From: Rheinheimera pacifica | GTDB lineage: Bacteria > Pseudomonadota > Gammaproteobacteria > Enterobacterales > Alteromonadaceae | NCBI RefSeq assembly: GCF_900108485.1 | Contig: NZ_FNXF01000006.1 | Coordinates: forward strand, 1 to 64,000 | Direction of reading: 5' to 3' | DNA length: 64,000 nucleotides | In this document: in pieces, positions 34,646 through 44,478 of the stretch | Layout: every line of letters begins with the position of its first letter | Position numbering within the stretch: position 1 is the first letter of the stretch | Made by a program: the position numbers and the translations under genes | The notes under the pieces: generated by a model | The model's input: the letters and a program-made list of their open reading frames with translations, nothing else | Told to the model about the DNA's origin: nothing | Databases searched by the model: none

Positions 34646-36706
34646 ATGAGTAACCATATTCCTTTGTTAAAGCTGTCATTTGGTACCGCATCGCCACTGG
34701 GCGCAACTTACACGACTGATAAAGAAGGGGCCGGTAGCTGGAATTTTGCCGTATTCGCCCCTGATGCGAGCAGCTTAACACTGTGTTTGTACCAGCCCGA
34801 CACTGAAGAGCTGCTGGGCGAGCTGAATTTTAGCGGCCGTACCGGTGATATCTGGCACGTAGCAGTGGCCGGTATTACAGAAGGCACTTTGTATGCGTTA
34901 AAAGCAGATGGCCCGAACGACAGCGATTTGGCTCTGGTATTTGATAAAGACCGCCTGATACTTGACCCTTATGTAAAGCAGTTAAACCGTACCTTGAGTT
35001 TTAACGAGCGGTTATATAATGCCAAAAGCCATTATATGCTGGCCAAAGGCGTACTGGCGCAACAGCAGTTTGACTGGCAAGACAGCGTAAAACCAAAAAT
35101 TCCGCGTGAGAAAACCGTTATTTATGAAGCCCATGTCCGGGGCATGACAATGTTGCACCCTGAGGTGCCAGAAGAGTTACGCGGAACTTATCTGGGCTTA
35201 TGCCATCCTTCAGTTATCAAGCACTTACAAAAACTGGGCATTACCACCTTACAGTTACTGCCGGTAGCGGCATTTTTAAGTGAGCCGCGGTTAAACAAGT
35301 TACAGCTGAGTAATTACTGGGGTTATAACCCGGTCAGTTTTTTTGCCCCTGAGCCACGTTATCAATATCAGGACTCTGTAACTGAGTTTAAAACCCTGGT
35401 GCGCAGTTATCATCAGGCTGGCATCGAGGTTATTTTAGATGTGGTGTTTAACCACACGGCAGAAGCCGGTGAAGACGGGCCGGTATTAAGCCTGCGTGGC
35501 CTGGCTAATAAGCACTATTACCTGTTTGAAAGCCATGCCGATATCACCGATTTTAGCCAGCACTGCAACTACACCGGTTGTGGCAATACGTTAAACGTGG
35601 CGCACCCGGCAACACAAAAACTGGTGATGGACGCACTACGTTACTGGGTTGTTGAGATGCAGGTAGACGGTTTTCGCTTTGACTTAGCCACGACGCTGGC
35701 GCGCGAGCATAAACGCTTTAACCCTTATGCCGCGTTTTTTCAAATTATTGCGCAAGACCCGGTATTATCGCAGGTAAAACTGATTGCCGAGCCGTGGGAT
35801 GTTGGCCCCGGTGGGTATCAGTTAGGGCAGTTTCCGGCCCAGTGGTCTGAATTAAACGACAAGTGCCGTGATACCTTTCGCGCTTTCTGGCGCGGTGATA
35901 AAGGCGTACTGCCGGAATTTACCACCCGTTTACTGGGCTCGCGCGATATCTTCCAGAAACACCACAAACCGGCCTGCTGCAGTGTTAACTATTTAACCTA
36001 CCATGACGGTTTTACCCTGCACGATCTGGTTAGCTACAAAGATAAACATAACTGGCTAAACGGCGAAGAAAACCGCGATGGCCATAACCACAATTTAAGT
36101 TGTAATCATGGCGTGGAAGGCCCGAGTAAAGATGCGTCTGTGCGCGCCAGCCGTTATTTGCATAAGCGCAATATGGTGGCAACCTTATTGCTTAGCCAGG
36201 GCATGATCCACTGGCTCGGTGGTGACGAGCTTAGCCACAGCCAGCGCGGTAATAATAATGCTTACTGTCAGGATAACGATATCAGCTGGCTCGACTGGCA
36301 TCTTGACAGCGACGAAGAAGACTTCCTGCATTTTGTGCAGCAAATGCTGGCATTTCGCCGCAAATTCCGCTGTTTACAGCAATTATCGCTACTGGACGAC
36401 AGCTATCAGCTACACGGCGATAAACACCAGGTGCAGTGGTATTTACCTGACGGCACTGAGAAACAACAACACGACTGGCATGATCCTGAACGGCACAGCT
36501 GTGTGTTTAAAATTACCAATAAAGCCAATCAGGCCAGTTTATTGTTTGCCTTTAATGCCGAGCCGAAAGCACTGCCGTTAACCTTACCTGAGCGTAGCTG
36601 GCAGCTGCTGTTTGACACCAGTGTAGACAAGGGCCTGATGCAAAGCCGCACCTCAAAGCTTACAGAATATCAGCAAAACGCACATAGTATCTCAGTGTGG
36701 CAGTAG
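34646..36706 (+). CDS. glgX: Glycogen debranching enzyme
   Basis: 686 residues, GH13 isoamylase type. CBM48 lies near residues 25-110. The barrel motifs are DVVFNHTAE, DGFRFDLAT (nucleophile), LIAEPWDVG (Glu) and YHDGFTLHDLV (Asp). It removes side chains from phosphorylase-trimmed glycogen. It follows glgB by 35 bases. No glgC, glgA or glgP lies in this window. Confidence 0.93.
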   Translation: MSNHIPLLKLSFGTASPLGATYTTDKEGAGSWNFAVFAPDASSLTLCLYQPDTEELLGELNFSGRTGDIWHVAVAGITEGTLYALKADGPNDSDLALVFDKDRLILDPYVKQLNRTLSFNERLYNAKSHYMLAKGVLAQQQFDWQDSVKPKIPREKTVIYEAHVRGMTMLHPEVPEELRGTYLGLCHPSVIKHLQKLGITTLQLLPVAAFLSEPRLNKLQLSNYWGYNPVSFFAPEPRYQYQDSVTEFKTLVRSYHQAGIEVILDVVFNHTAEAGEDGPVLSLRGLANKHYYLFESHADITDFSQHCNYTGCGNTLNVAHPATQKLVMDALRYWVVEMQVDGFRFDLATTLAREHKRFNPYAAFFQIIAQDPVLSQVKLIAEPWDVGPGGYQLGQFPAQWSELNDKCRDTFRAFWRGDKGVLPEFTTRLLGSRDIFQKHHKPACCSVNYLTYHDGFTLHDLVSYKDKHNWLNGEENRDGHNHNLSCNHGVEGPSKDASVRASRYLHKRNMVATLLLSQGMIHWLGGDELSHSQRGNNNAYCQDNDISWLDWHLDSDEEDFLHFVQQMLAFRRKFRCLQQLSLLDDSYQLHGDKHQVQWYLPDGTEKQQHDWHDPERHSCVFKITNKANQASLLFAFNAEPKALPLTLPERSWQLLFDTSVDKGLMQSRTSKLTEYQQNAHSISVWQ

Positions 36707-36726
36707 GTTTATCGGCATGTTTTCAG

Positions 36727-36732
36727 TATAAT
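36727..36732 (+). promoter_or_regulatory. Candidate -10 element upstream of gnd
   Basis: A perfect TATAAT at 36727-36732 followed by GCGCGCC lies 73 bases before the gnd ATG. No strong -35 hexamer is visible at 16-18 bases, so gnd may have its own weak promoter besides readthrough from glgX. Confidence 0.4.
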
Positions 36733-36804
36733 GCGCGCCGTTTATATGCCACTGCTGGCCTGTTGGCGGCATGCAAAAAATGAAAAATAATGAAGGAATG
36801 TCAG

Positions 36805-38334
36805 ATGACAGACACAGCTGCACTTTGTGATATTGGTTTTGTCGGCGCCGGTGTAATGGGTAAAAACCTGATCCTGAACCTGGCTGATAACGGCTACCGC
36901 GTTGCAGCCTTTGATCTGGACCACCAGAAACTGGAAGCCGTGCTGGCGCAGGACAAAGCCGAGCGCGGTGACAAGCCGGCCCGCGTTATTGCCTGCAGCT
37001 CTTATACTGAATTACTGTCACGTTTATCGGCACCGCATTTGGTGGTGTTATCCGTACCGGCCGGTAAACCGGTGGATGATGTCTGTCATAAATTAATCGA
37101 CGCCGGCATTCAGGCCGATGACATTATTGTTGATACCGGCAACAGCCTGTGGACAGATACCGTGGCGCGGGAAAAAGATTTTGAAGGTAAGTTTATCTTC
37201 TTCTCTACAGCCGTATCGGGTGGCGAAGTAGGTGCCCGGTTTGGCCCGTCGTTAATGCCAAGTGGCGATCCGTACGCCTGGACTCGCATTAAACCGCTAT
37301 GGGAAGCCATTGCCGCCAAAGTCGACCCGGCTACCGGCAAACCGATAGAGCGCTTTGAGCCGGGTAACCCGGTTACCGAAGGCGAGCCATGCGCCACCTA
37401 TATTGGCCCCAGCGGTTCTGGCCATTATGTGAAAATGGTACATAACGGCATTGAATACGCCGATATGCAGCTGATTTGTGAAGCCTACCAGGTTATGCGC
37501 GACATTCTTGGCATGCCTGCAGCAGAGATTGCTGAGGTGTTTAAATACTGGAATGAAGGCCCGCTCAACAGCTATTTAATTGGCATTAGTGCCGATGTGC
37601 TGGCAACCAAAGACTCAGAAACCGGCTTGCCGCTGGTAGACGTTATTATGGATAAAGCCGGCCAGAAGGGCACAGGCTTGTGGACAGCGGTTAGCAGCCT
37701 GCAACTTGGCAGCCCGTCACCAACCATCGCCGAGGCTGTATATGCCCGCTCTTTGTCTGCGCTTAAAAGCGAGCGGGTGAAAGCTGCTACGGTATTGGCT
37801 GGCCCGGCGCAAAATTTAATTTCGCCAGAGCAAAAAGACGAGATTATTCAGGCACTGCATGATGCGTTGTACTGCGCCAAAATCTGTGTTTATGCTCAGG
37901 GTTTCCATTTAATGAAAACCGCCGCCGATGAACATGGCTGGCAGCTGAATTTTGCCGAAATAGCAAAAATCTGGCGTGCCGGCTGTATTATCCGCGCCGT
38001 ATTTTTGCAATCTATTACCGGCGCCTACGAGCGCAACGACGAGTTAGAAAACCTGCTGCTTGACCCGTTTTTCGCCAAGCAAATTTCGGTGTATCAGCAA
38101 AACTGGCGTAAAGCCGTGGCTAACGCTACCCTGGCCGGTATTCCGGTGGCGGCACTTAGCTCGGCGCTTAGCTATTACGACTCGTACCGCACTGCGGTAT
38201 TACCGGCAAACCTGTTACAGGGCCAGCGCGACTATTTTGGTGCTCACACCTTTGAGCGTACCGACAAAGCTAAAGGCAAGATGTTCCATGTTGACTGGAG
38301 CAACCCGAAACGGCCAATGGTGAAAGTAAAATGA
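36805..38334 (+). CDS. gnd: 6-phosphogluconate dehydrogenase, decarboxylating
   Basis: 509 residues from ATG 36805, with GAAGGA 7 bases upstream (an earlier ATG at 36790 is less well placed). NADP-binding [20 protein letters not shown], the substrate loop [16 protein letters not shown], the catalytic [13 protein letters not shown] and the C-terminal dimer region are all present. It is about 35 residues longer than E. coli Gnd, partly from an insertion around [15 protein letters not shown]. The stop overlaps purT (ATGA). It supplies NADPH and ribulose-5-phosphate. Confidence 0.93.
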   Translation: MTDTAALCDIGFVGAGVMGKNLILNLADNGYRVAAFDLDHQKLEAVLAQDKAERGDKPARVIACSSYTELLSRLSAPHLVVLSVPAGKPVDDVCHKLIDAGIQADDIIVDTGNSLWTDTVAREKDFEGKFIFFSTAVSGGEVGARFGPSLMPSGDPYAWTRIKPLWEAIAAKVDPATGKPIERFEPGNPVTEGEPCATYIGPSGSGHYVKMVHNGIEYADMQLICEAYQVMRDILGMPAAEIAEVFKYWNEGPLNSYLIGISADVLATKDSETGLPLVDVIMDKAGQKGTGLWTAVSSLQLGSPSPTIAEAVYARSLSALKSERVKAATVLAGPAQNLISPEQKDEIIQALHDALYCAKICVYAQGFHLMKTAADEHGWQLNFAEIAKIWRAGCIIRAVFLQSITGAYERNDELENLLLDPFFAKQISVYQQNWRKAVANATLAGIPVAALSSALSYYDSYRTAVLPANLLQGQRDYFGAHTFERTDKAKGKMFHVDWSNPKRPMVKVK

Positions 38335-39533
38335 CTATCCCACATAACATACAACACATAGGTACCCCCGGTACCGCCAACAGCACTAAAGTACTGTTAT
38401 TAGGTGCCGGCGAACTGGGCAAAGAGCTGTGTATTGAACTTAAGCGCTACGGCTGTGAAGTAATAGCCGTAGACCGTTACTCCAATGCACCGGCGATGCA
38501 GGTAGCCGACAAAGCGGTAGTGATGTCGATGCTGGATAACGCTGCGCTGCGCCAACTGGTGATCAGCGAAAAGCCAGCCTTAATAGTGCCGGAGCTGGAA
38601 GCGATAGCTACCTCAGTATTAATTGAACTGGAAGACTGCGGCTTTAACGTGGTGCCCAGTGCCAAAGCTGTCAACCTGACGATGAACCGCGAAGGCATTC
38701 GTCGCTTAGCGGCAGAAGAGTTAAAACTGGCAACGTCGCCATTTCAGTTTGCCAGCGACAAAGACAGTTTTGTGGCCGCGGTTAACGCTATTGGTTACCC
38801 TTGTGTGGTTAAACCGATCATGTCGTCCAGCGGCAAAGGCCAGAGCGTATTGCGCTCAGAAGCTGATCTTGACGCTGCCTGGCTGTATGCCCAGGAAGGC
38901 GGCCGCGCCGGCAAGGGCAGGGTTATCGTGGAAGGTTTTATCGACTTTGACTACGAAATTACGCTGCTAACGGTAAATTCGGTGTCAGGTATTCAATATT
39001 GCGCACCTATTGGCCATCGCCAGGAAAAAGGCGATTATCGCGAAAGCTGGCAGCCACAAGCCATGAGCGATAAGGCTTTTGAAACGGCAAAAAGCTACGC
39101 CAAGGCGGTAGTAGAAGCTTTAGGCGGGCGCGGGTTATTTGGTGTAGAGCTGTTTATTAAAGGCGATACGGTGTGGTTTTCTGAAGTATCACCAAGACCA
39201 CACGATACCGGCATGGTAACGCTGATTTCACAGCAACTTAGCGAATTTGCGCTGCATGCCCGCGCCATTTTAGGCCTGCCAATTCCGCATATTAAGCAAT
39301 ACGGCCCGGCGGCCTCTGCCGTGCTACTGGTACCTGGCAATAGCGCTGATATTCAGTACCATGGCCTGACAGAAGCCTTAGCCGAGCCTGATACTGAACT
39401 ACGTATTTTCGCCAAACCGGAAGTGCAGGGCGAGCGGCGTATGGGCGTCGCGCTGGCGCTAAGTGATACTGTAGAAGCCGCTACGCAAAAAGCGCTTAAC
39501 GTGATTAGCAAGCTTAGCGTTACACTTAAGTAA
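38331..39533 (+). CDS. purT: Formate-dependent phosphoribosylglycinamide formyltransferase
   Basis: 400 residues, ATP-grasp family. It has [18 protein letters not shown], the [12 protein letters not shown] region, [12 protein letters not shown] (ATP loop) and [12 protein letters not shown]. PurT formylates GAR using formate and ATP in purine synthesis. It overlaps gnd by 4 bases, so pentose phosphate output and purine synthesis are coupled in one transcript. A strong terminator follows. Confidence 0.95.
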   Translation: MTIPHNIQHIGTPGTANSTKVLLLGAGELGKELCIELKRYGCEVIAVDRYSNAPAMQVADKAVVMSMLDNAALRQLVISEKPALIVPELEAIATSVLIELEDCGFNVVPSAKAVNLTMNREGIRRLAAEELKLATSPFQFASDKDSFVAAVNAIGYPCVVKPIMSSSGKGQSVLRSEADLDAAWLYAQEGGRAGKGRVIVEGFIDFDYEITLLTVNSVSGIQYCAPIGHRQEKGDYRESWQPQAMSDKAFETAKSYAKAVVEALGGRGLFGVELFIKGDTVWFSEVSPRPHDTGMVTLISQQLSEFALHARAILGLPIPHIKQYGPAASAVLLVPGNSADIQYHGLTEALAEPDTELRIFAKPEVQGERRMGVALALSDTVEAATQKALNVISKLSVTLK

Positions 39534-39554
39534 GGCTATAAAGCGTTTTAAAAG

Positions 39555-39575
39555 ACCACCTTCGGGTGGTTTTTT
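39555..39575 (+). terminator. Rho-independent terminator after purT
   Basis: ACCACC at 39555-39560, a TTCG tetraloop, GGTGGT at 39565-39570 and a six-T run form a compact textbook terminator about 22 bases past purT. Confidence 0.9.
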
Positions 39576-39705
39576 AATGCCTGCATATCAAATAAACCAT
39601 ATGCCTAAAAAACGCCATTAACATTTTGATACCAAATACCGCCACCTGGCTGCTTAGTCTGTGCTAACGTTTTAGCGATAAAACAATCTTAGCAGGAGCT
39701 TAGTT

Positions 39706-40375
39706 ATGGCCATTGATGCCAGTGGAGTAAAAATAGAAGATCGGCCGTTTGATCAGGTGCGGCAGGAAGCGATAGATCAGCTGATTATGAATTACAGCCA
39801 CGGCATTATATCGGCAGAAGCCTTTGAGCGGCGGCTGGATGTTGCAACTGACGCCAAAAGCCATCAGGAACTGATAGACGTGGTCGCCGATTTAACCCTG
39901 CTACCCGACCATCAGTATCAACAGCAGCGCCAGCGTAGTTTTTCTCCCCGTTATCAATCTGGCAACGACACCCGCAACGAAAAGATGCTATGTGTGCTGT
40001 CATCCAATCAACAGCGCGGCCAGTGGCTGGTACCTGCTGAAATCAATATTATTAATGTGCTGGGCTCGGTTGAGCTGGATTTTTACCGAAGCGGTTTTCC
40101 AGCACCAGCATATTGTTATCCGGGTAAATAACTGGATTGGCAGTCTGAATATTCTGGTGCCGCCGCAGGTTAACGTGGTGTCGAATATGACTAATGTTGT
40201 CAGTAGCTGCGATAATCAGGCGACATCTTTGGGCGATCGTCAGGCACCACAAATTGTTATCGAGGGTTACTCCATCCTCGGTTCGCTTGAGATAAACCTG
40301 AAACGTACCATGAAAGAAAAATTCAATGATTTTGCCAATCAGTGTCGGGCAATGTTTGGTTTAAATAAACCGTGA
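39706..40375 (+). pseudogene. DUF1707 / LiaF-like protein interrupted by a +1 frameshift
   Basis: Two overlapping frames encode one protein. Residues 1-130 of the first frame (39706 to about 40080) carry a DUF1707-type N-terminus (DQLIMNYSHGIISAEAFERR) and a LiaF-like strand ending NVLGSVELDF. The second frame (to 40375) continues as TEAVFQHQHIVIRV and NWIGSLNILVPPQVNVV. Removing one T from the five-T run at 40080-40084 restores a 222-residue protein. It may be a real disruption, a sequencing error or slippage-based expression. LiaF-like domains sense envelope stress. ATG 39706 has a good AGGAG. Confidence 0.85.
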
Positions 40376-40409
40376 ATTGACGGCGTTACTATAGCGCTAT
40401 GTATTAAGG

Positions 40410-40976
40410 ATGAACGGATTGAGCTTTCCTGCGTTAGAAACTGAGCGGTTGTTGCTTACAGAACTTCAAATTGATGATAAAGAACAAATATTTTTGCTAT
40501 TTTCCACGCCTGCTGTAGTCGAATACTACGATTTAGCGGTATTCAGTGAACCTGAGCAGGCTGCCAATCTTATCAGTCTTTTAAAGTCACGCTACGCTGA
40601 GCAAGTGGGGATCCGCTGGGCCATTCGATTAAAAACAACCGGCAAGTTAATTGGTACTTGTGGCTTTAATTCATGGAACAGCAAAATGCAGAACGCTGTG
40701 ATTGGCTATGATCTTCTGCCAGATTTTTGGGGAAAGGGCTATGCCTCAGAAGCTGTCCGGGCGATTATCGGGCTGGCATTTTCAGGTGATTTGCCCTGCG
40801 GAAAATTGCACAGAATTCAGGCTGATACCTTGCCCGGCAATCAAGCCTCTGAAGCGCTACTAAACAAACTGGGATTTAAAGAAGAAGGGCTAAGGCGCGA
40901 GTGTGGGTATTGGAAACATAAGTTTCATGATCTTAAGTGTTTTGGCTTGCTGAAATCTGAGTTTATTTCGGCCTGA
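40410..40976 (+). CDS. GNAT N-acetyltransferase, RimJ/RimL type
   Basis: 188 residues. It starts LETERLLLTELQIDDKEQIF and has the acetyl-CoA loop DLLPDFWGKGYASEAVRA. The ending NKLGFKEEGLRRECGYWKHKFHDLKCFGLL is the RimJ/RimL pattern. It would acetylate an amine of a protein or small molecule; the substrate is not predictable. AAGG touches the ATG at 40410, so the TTG at 40419 could be the real start. It is the first intact member of a run of small accessory genes. Confidence 0.85.
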   Translation: MNGLSFPALETERLLLTELQIDDKEQIFLLFSTPAVVEYYDLAVFSEPEQAANLISLLKSRYAEQVGIRWAIRLKTTGKLIGTCGFNSWNSKMQNAVIGYDLLPDFWGKGYASEAVRAIIGLAFSGDLPCGKLHRIQADTLPGNQASEALLNKLGFKEEGLRRECGYWKHKFHDLKCFGLLKSEFISA

Positions 40977-41063
40977 TATTAATGTGCCGGCCATTGTTCA
41001 CTTTGTAAATAAAATCCATTAGCATCAAAGCCTTTTCGCAATAACACAAACAGGCAAAGCGGT

Positions 41064-41333
41064 ATGCAACAACAAAAACAACTGCGCATAAAAGATATTG
41101 ATAAGCAGGTTATAAAAATCAGCCTTATCGAAACACCCGGTAGTATTTTGTTTGGTGTAGGGCTTTACAGTAAGTTTGTTGGCGCTGATACACCAATACT
41201 ACCGTTTCTGCAGGATCAAGCGATAGTTAACTCTATCATCGTTATCGGCGCCGCCATTATGCTGTGGGGTACCTATAAAATATTGATGCTAAAGTTGGAA
41301 AAATCCCGCCTGCAAAAAGCGGCAAGGGGTTAA
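41064..41333 (+). CDS. Small membrane protein, unknown function
   Basis: 89 residues. An N-terminal charged segment is followed by two hydrophobic stretches, near residues 25-40 and 52-76, and a basic C-terminus, so probably two TM helices. No family is recognised. It is followed 3 bases later by a small secreted protein gene. Confidence 0.5.
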   Translation: MQQQKQLRIKDIDKQVIKISLIETPGSILFGVGLYSKFVGADTPILPFLQDQAIVNSIIVIGAAIMLWGTYKILMLKLEKSRLQKAARG

Positions 41334-41336
41334 CAA

Positions 41337-41672
41337 TTGGCGCATATTTTAAAGCTTATCGCATTAGTTTTCGCTTTTAGTGCTCAGGCTGCTGATATTT
41401 CAGGCACCTGGAAACATACCGATAAACCGGCCTGGCTAAGCGTGAATACGCAAACCGGTGTTGTAACCGTGCAGCGGCATGATAAAGCACCAGATGCAGT
41501 AGGTCTGACAGTAATCAAAGATCTCAGCGCAAAACCACCAATCTGGCATGGCAAAATGTACGCCGCTGAGCAGGGTGACTATATTGCCGTATCCCTGGAG
41601 CTAAAAGACAACCAGACATTGATTGTCGTTGACGCAAATGCTGCTGAAATACTCAGATTAACAAGGCCGTAA
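41337..41672 (+). CDS. Small secreted protein, unknown function
   Basis: 111 residues from a TTG at 41337 preceded by GGGGTTAACAA. A short signal peptide ends near AQA-ADI (residue 19). The mature part has GTWKHTDKPAWL and a beta-rich pattern similar to DUF2147-like domains, but I cannot assign it. It directly follows the two-TM gene and is probably cotranscribed with it. Confidence 0.5.
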   Translation: MAHILKLIALVFAFSAQAADISGTWKHTDKPAWLSVNTQTGVVTVQRHDKAPDAVGLTVIKDLSAKPPIWHGKMYAAEQGDYIAVSLELKDNQTLIVVDANAAEILRLTRP

Positions 41673-41698
41673 GCAGAATGGTTGTAGTGGGAGAGCAG

Positions 41699-42124
41699 AT
41701 GCAGGAAATTACTATCAGCGATGATAAATCGCTATTGGATATTGACAAAATTCACCATTTTCTTAGTACGCAAAGCTCCTGGGCTAAAAGCATTTCGTTC
41801 GATACGGTGCAGCGCAGCATTGCGCATTCCATATGTCTTGGGGCTTATACCACAAACCAGCAAGTAGGTTTTTGCCGCATTATTACCGACCAGGCAACCT
41901 TTGCAAATTTGGTCGACGTTATTGTCTGGCCGGAGTATCGCGGCCACGGCATCGCCGCAAAGTTAATGGCAGAAGTGCTGCAGCACCCCAGCGTAGCGAG
42001 TGTGCGCCGCTTTACACTGGCCACCTCAAATGCACACGGTTTATACGCCAAATACGGTTTTACCGCGCTCAATAAACCCGAAACTTTTATGGAAATTTAC
42101 CGGCCGGATATTTATGCCACTTAA
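41699..42124 (+). CDS. GNAT N-acetyltransferase
   Basis: 141 residues from ATG 41699, which has GGGAGAGCAG upstream; the frame extends to an ATG at 41678. The acetyl-CoA motif is VIVWPEYRGHGIAAKLMAEV. It continues with TLATSNAHGLYAKYGF, a typical GNAT beta5/alpha4 region. The substrate is unknown. Confidence 0.82.
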   Translation: MQEITISDDKSLLDIDKIHHFLSTQSSWAKSISFDTVQRSIAHSICLGAYTTNQQVGFCRIITDQATFANLVDVIVWPEYRGHGIAAKLMAEVLQHPSVASVRRFTLATSNAHGLYAKYGFTALNKPETFMEIYRPDIYAT

Positions 42125-42133
42125 GAAGTTACT

Positions 42134-42538
42134 ATGCTGCAGGGACTAAACCATATCACCATTGCTGTTAGTGACTTAGATCGCTCGCTGGCGTTTTACA
42201 CTGGGTTGCTTGGTATGAAAGCGCATGTGCGCTGGGATGGCGGAGCTTATCTTAGCCTTGGCGGTGTCTGGTTTTGTTTATCCTGCGGTAAATCGTCACC
42301 AAGCCAGGATTATTCTCATATTGCTTTAGATATTGCAGAGCAGAACTTCGCTGAATTTGTCACAAAACTGCGTGAAGCAGGTGTAGCAGAGTGGAAGCAA
42401 AACAGCAGTGAAGGGCAATCGGTTTACTTTTCCGATCCAGACGGGCATAGGCTGGAAGCTCATTGCGGTAATTTGCAAACACGGTTAGATGCATTAAAAG
42501 ACAAGCCGTACTCAGGCTTGGTATGGTTGTCAGAGTAA
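42134..42538 (+). CDS. fosA: FosA-type fosfomycin thiol transferase
   Basis: 134 residues of the VOC fold. Metal ligands H7 (LNHIT), H62 (DYSHIALDI) and E108 (HRLEAH) are present. So are Thr9, Trp46, Lys88 (EWKQN), the loop around Ser92-Ser96, Tyr98 and Arg117. These line up with Pseudomonas FosA using a constant 2-residue shift after position 46. FosA adds glutathione to fosfomycin using Mn2+ and K+. A different VOC function cannot be excluded without assay. ATG 42134 has AAGAAG upstream. Confidence 0.85.
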   Translation: MLQGLNHITIAVSDLDRSLAFYTGLLGMKAHVRWDGGAYLSLGGVWFCLSCGKSSPSQDYSHIALDIAEQNFAEFVTKLREAGVAEWKQNSSEGQSVYFSDPDGHRLEAHCGNLQTRLDALKDKPYSGLVWLSE

Positions 42539-42554
42539 ATATTCGGAGAGTAGA

Positions 42555-43379
42555 TTGATTTCTAAATTAAGGTTCTACGCACTTTTCTGCTTTATGTTTT
42601 CAGCTTTTTTATCCGCGCAGGACAATAGATTTGCCACTGTCGATAACATCAAGCTCGAATATATTGATGTCGGCACAGGTGATTACACCTTACTGGTGGA
42701 GTCTGGCGTGGGGATGGGCGTTGGTTACTGGCAGCCTTTGTTAGCGGATTTGGCCAAGCTGAATGTCAGAACTATTATTTATTCCAGAGCCGGCAATGGC
42801 CAGTCGGGCAGTGTTGATGATATCTCACTGCAGGCGTCAAACCGTCGTCTGGCTTTGTTACTGCAAACAATCAACGCTGACAACGATAAGCTCATACTGC
42901 TTGGGCATTCTTTTGGCGCTTTGCATGTGCGCACTTTTGCTGGCAGTCACCCTAAGAAGGTTGCCGGTATTGTGTTGCTTGACCCGAGCCATGAAGGTTT
43001 TCAGAACGCACTTAGTGCGTTAGATAAAGATTGGGCAGACAGAGATAATTCCCGTCTCAATAAAATGTTGCAACAGCAACCTGAGTGGCAGCAACTGCAA
43101 CAGCTTTATCAGCAAAATGCTTTGGCAGATCACAATATCACCCAAATGCTACCTGCTGTGTTGGTAACATCCTCCCGGTTAAATGAGAGCAATTGGTGGA
43201 TTGGCCATAGCCCGCAAGGCAAAAAAGTTTGGCGACAATTACATGCATCCCTGATTGATAACAACCCAAACGCAGTGCATTTTGTTACCGATAAAACCGG
43301 CCATAATGTGCCGTTAGACGATAAGGCATTAGTGCTTAAAGTGATTGATACGATGTTGTTTATGCTAAGTGCGGGTTAG
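42555..43379 (+). CDS. Secreted alpha/beta-hydrolase
   Basis: 274 residues from a TTG preceded by GGAGAG. A signal peptide of about 20 residues ends at LSA. The nucleophile elbow GHSFGA and the late His in DKTGHNVPLDD are in the positions expected for the fold. The acid is probably within the preceding strand region. The substrate is unknown. It follows fosA by 16 bases and may be in the same transcript. Confidence 0.75.
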   Translation: MISKLRFYALFCFMFSAFLSAQDNRFATVDNIKLEYIDVGTGDYTLLVESGVGMGVGYWQPLLADLAKLNVRTIIYSRAGNGQSGSVDDISLQASNRRLALLLQTINADNDKLILLGHSFGALHVRTFAGSHPKKVAGIVLLDPSHEGFQNALSALDKDWADRDNSRLNKMLQQQPEWQQLQQLYQQNALADHNITQMLPAVLVTSSRLNESNWWIGHSPQGKKVWRQLHASLIDNNPNAVHFVTDKTGHNVPLDDKALVLKVIDTMLFMLSAG

Positions 43380-43428
43380 ATCGTTAGCGACTAAAAGCAT
43401 GCTGAATAAGTCGCAGATTGGAGTGTGA

Positions 43429-44451
43429 ATGAATATCACTGTTAAGGAAAAATTACCTCTGCTGTTTCTGCTGGCTATATCGCTTAGCTGGGGCTTTTAT
43501 TATCAGGGTGAGCATTGGTTTAATAACTACGGCGCGGCAAACTTTGAATGGTTGTTTTTGCTGGATGCTCTGCTGGTACTGCCGCTGTTGTGTTTTGTTT
43601 GCATTAAAGATAAAAAGCAAGCGGCGGTTAAAGCGGCATTGCTGTGTGGCATAGCGGTTTTGGTAGGCAGTTACATTATTCCGGCGCAAAGTAAATTTAT
43701 CTGGCACTACCTTGAGTCCGGCCGCTATCTGCTGCTGGCGTTTATCCTGCTGTTCGAACTTGTTGCGATGCTGACGGTGTATCTGGCTATCAGTGCGGCT
43801 TTGCGACAGAAATCGGAACCGGAGCTGGCTATATCAAAACCGATACATCGCCTGTTAGGTAAAGGTGTAACGGCCGGATTACTTGAGTTTGAAACCAGAA
43901 TTTGGACCTACGCTTTATTCGCAAAGCATATTAGTCCGGCACAGTTTCACGGTGAACAGCATTTTAGCTATCACCTGAAAGATGATGCTAAAACTAATGC
44001 CTTGGGCTTTATTTTGCTTATTGCATTGGAAATTCCGCTGGTCCATCTGCTACTGCACTTTGCCTGGTCGCCAATTGCGGCGAATATTGTCAGCGGATTA
44101 ACTCTGCTTAGTTTGGTTTTCTTTATTGCTGAATATCGCGCTATGGCAAGAAGGCCACTATCAGTGGACAAAAAAAATCTGTACATCCGCTTCGGTATTT
44201 ACAACACGCGGGTTGTAGCACTGGACAACATTGCCGGTGTAGCGCTCCACCGTGGTTATATTGCAAGAGGCGCTGACAATAAACGATACAACTTTGCAGG
44301 CCATCCTAATCTCGCTATCGAGCTGCGACAATCAGACGACACTGTTAAACATCTGTATTTAGGTGTAGACCAACCGCAGGCATTTATTGACTGTATTCAG
44401 TCTCGCTTACAAACCAGCGCGATGAAATTGTCTGGCAATTTAAACTATTAA
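43429..44451 (+). CDS. Multi-TM membrane protein of unknown function
   Basis: 340 residues with about six hydrophobic segments: four before residue 130 and two near 190-235. A soluble C-terminal domain rich in beta strands follows (RVVALDNIAGVALHRGYIARG). A bPH/YdcP-like domain is possible for the C-terminus, but the family is not recognised. The ATG has GGAG 5 bases upstream. Confidence 0.55.
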   Translation: MNITVKEKLPLLFLLAISLSWGFYYQGEHWFNNYGAANFEWLFLLDALLVLPLLCFVCIKDKKQAAVKAALLCGIAVLVGSYIIPAQSKFIWHYLESGRYLLLAFILLFELVAMLTVYLAISAALRQKSEPELAISKPIHRLLGKGVTAGLLEFETRIWTYALFAKHISPAQFHGEQHFSYHLKDDAKTNALGFILLIALEIPLVHLLLHFAWSPIAANIVSGLTLLSLVFFIAEYRAMARRPLSVDKKNLYIRFGIYNTRVVALDNIAGVALHRGYIARGADNKRYNFAGHPNLAIELRQSDDTVKHLYLGVDQPQAFIDCIQSRLQTSAMKLSGNLNY

Positions 44452-44478
44452 ATATCGGATATTTTACAAGGAGTAACA

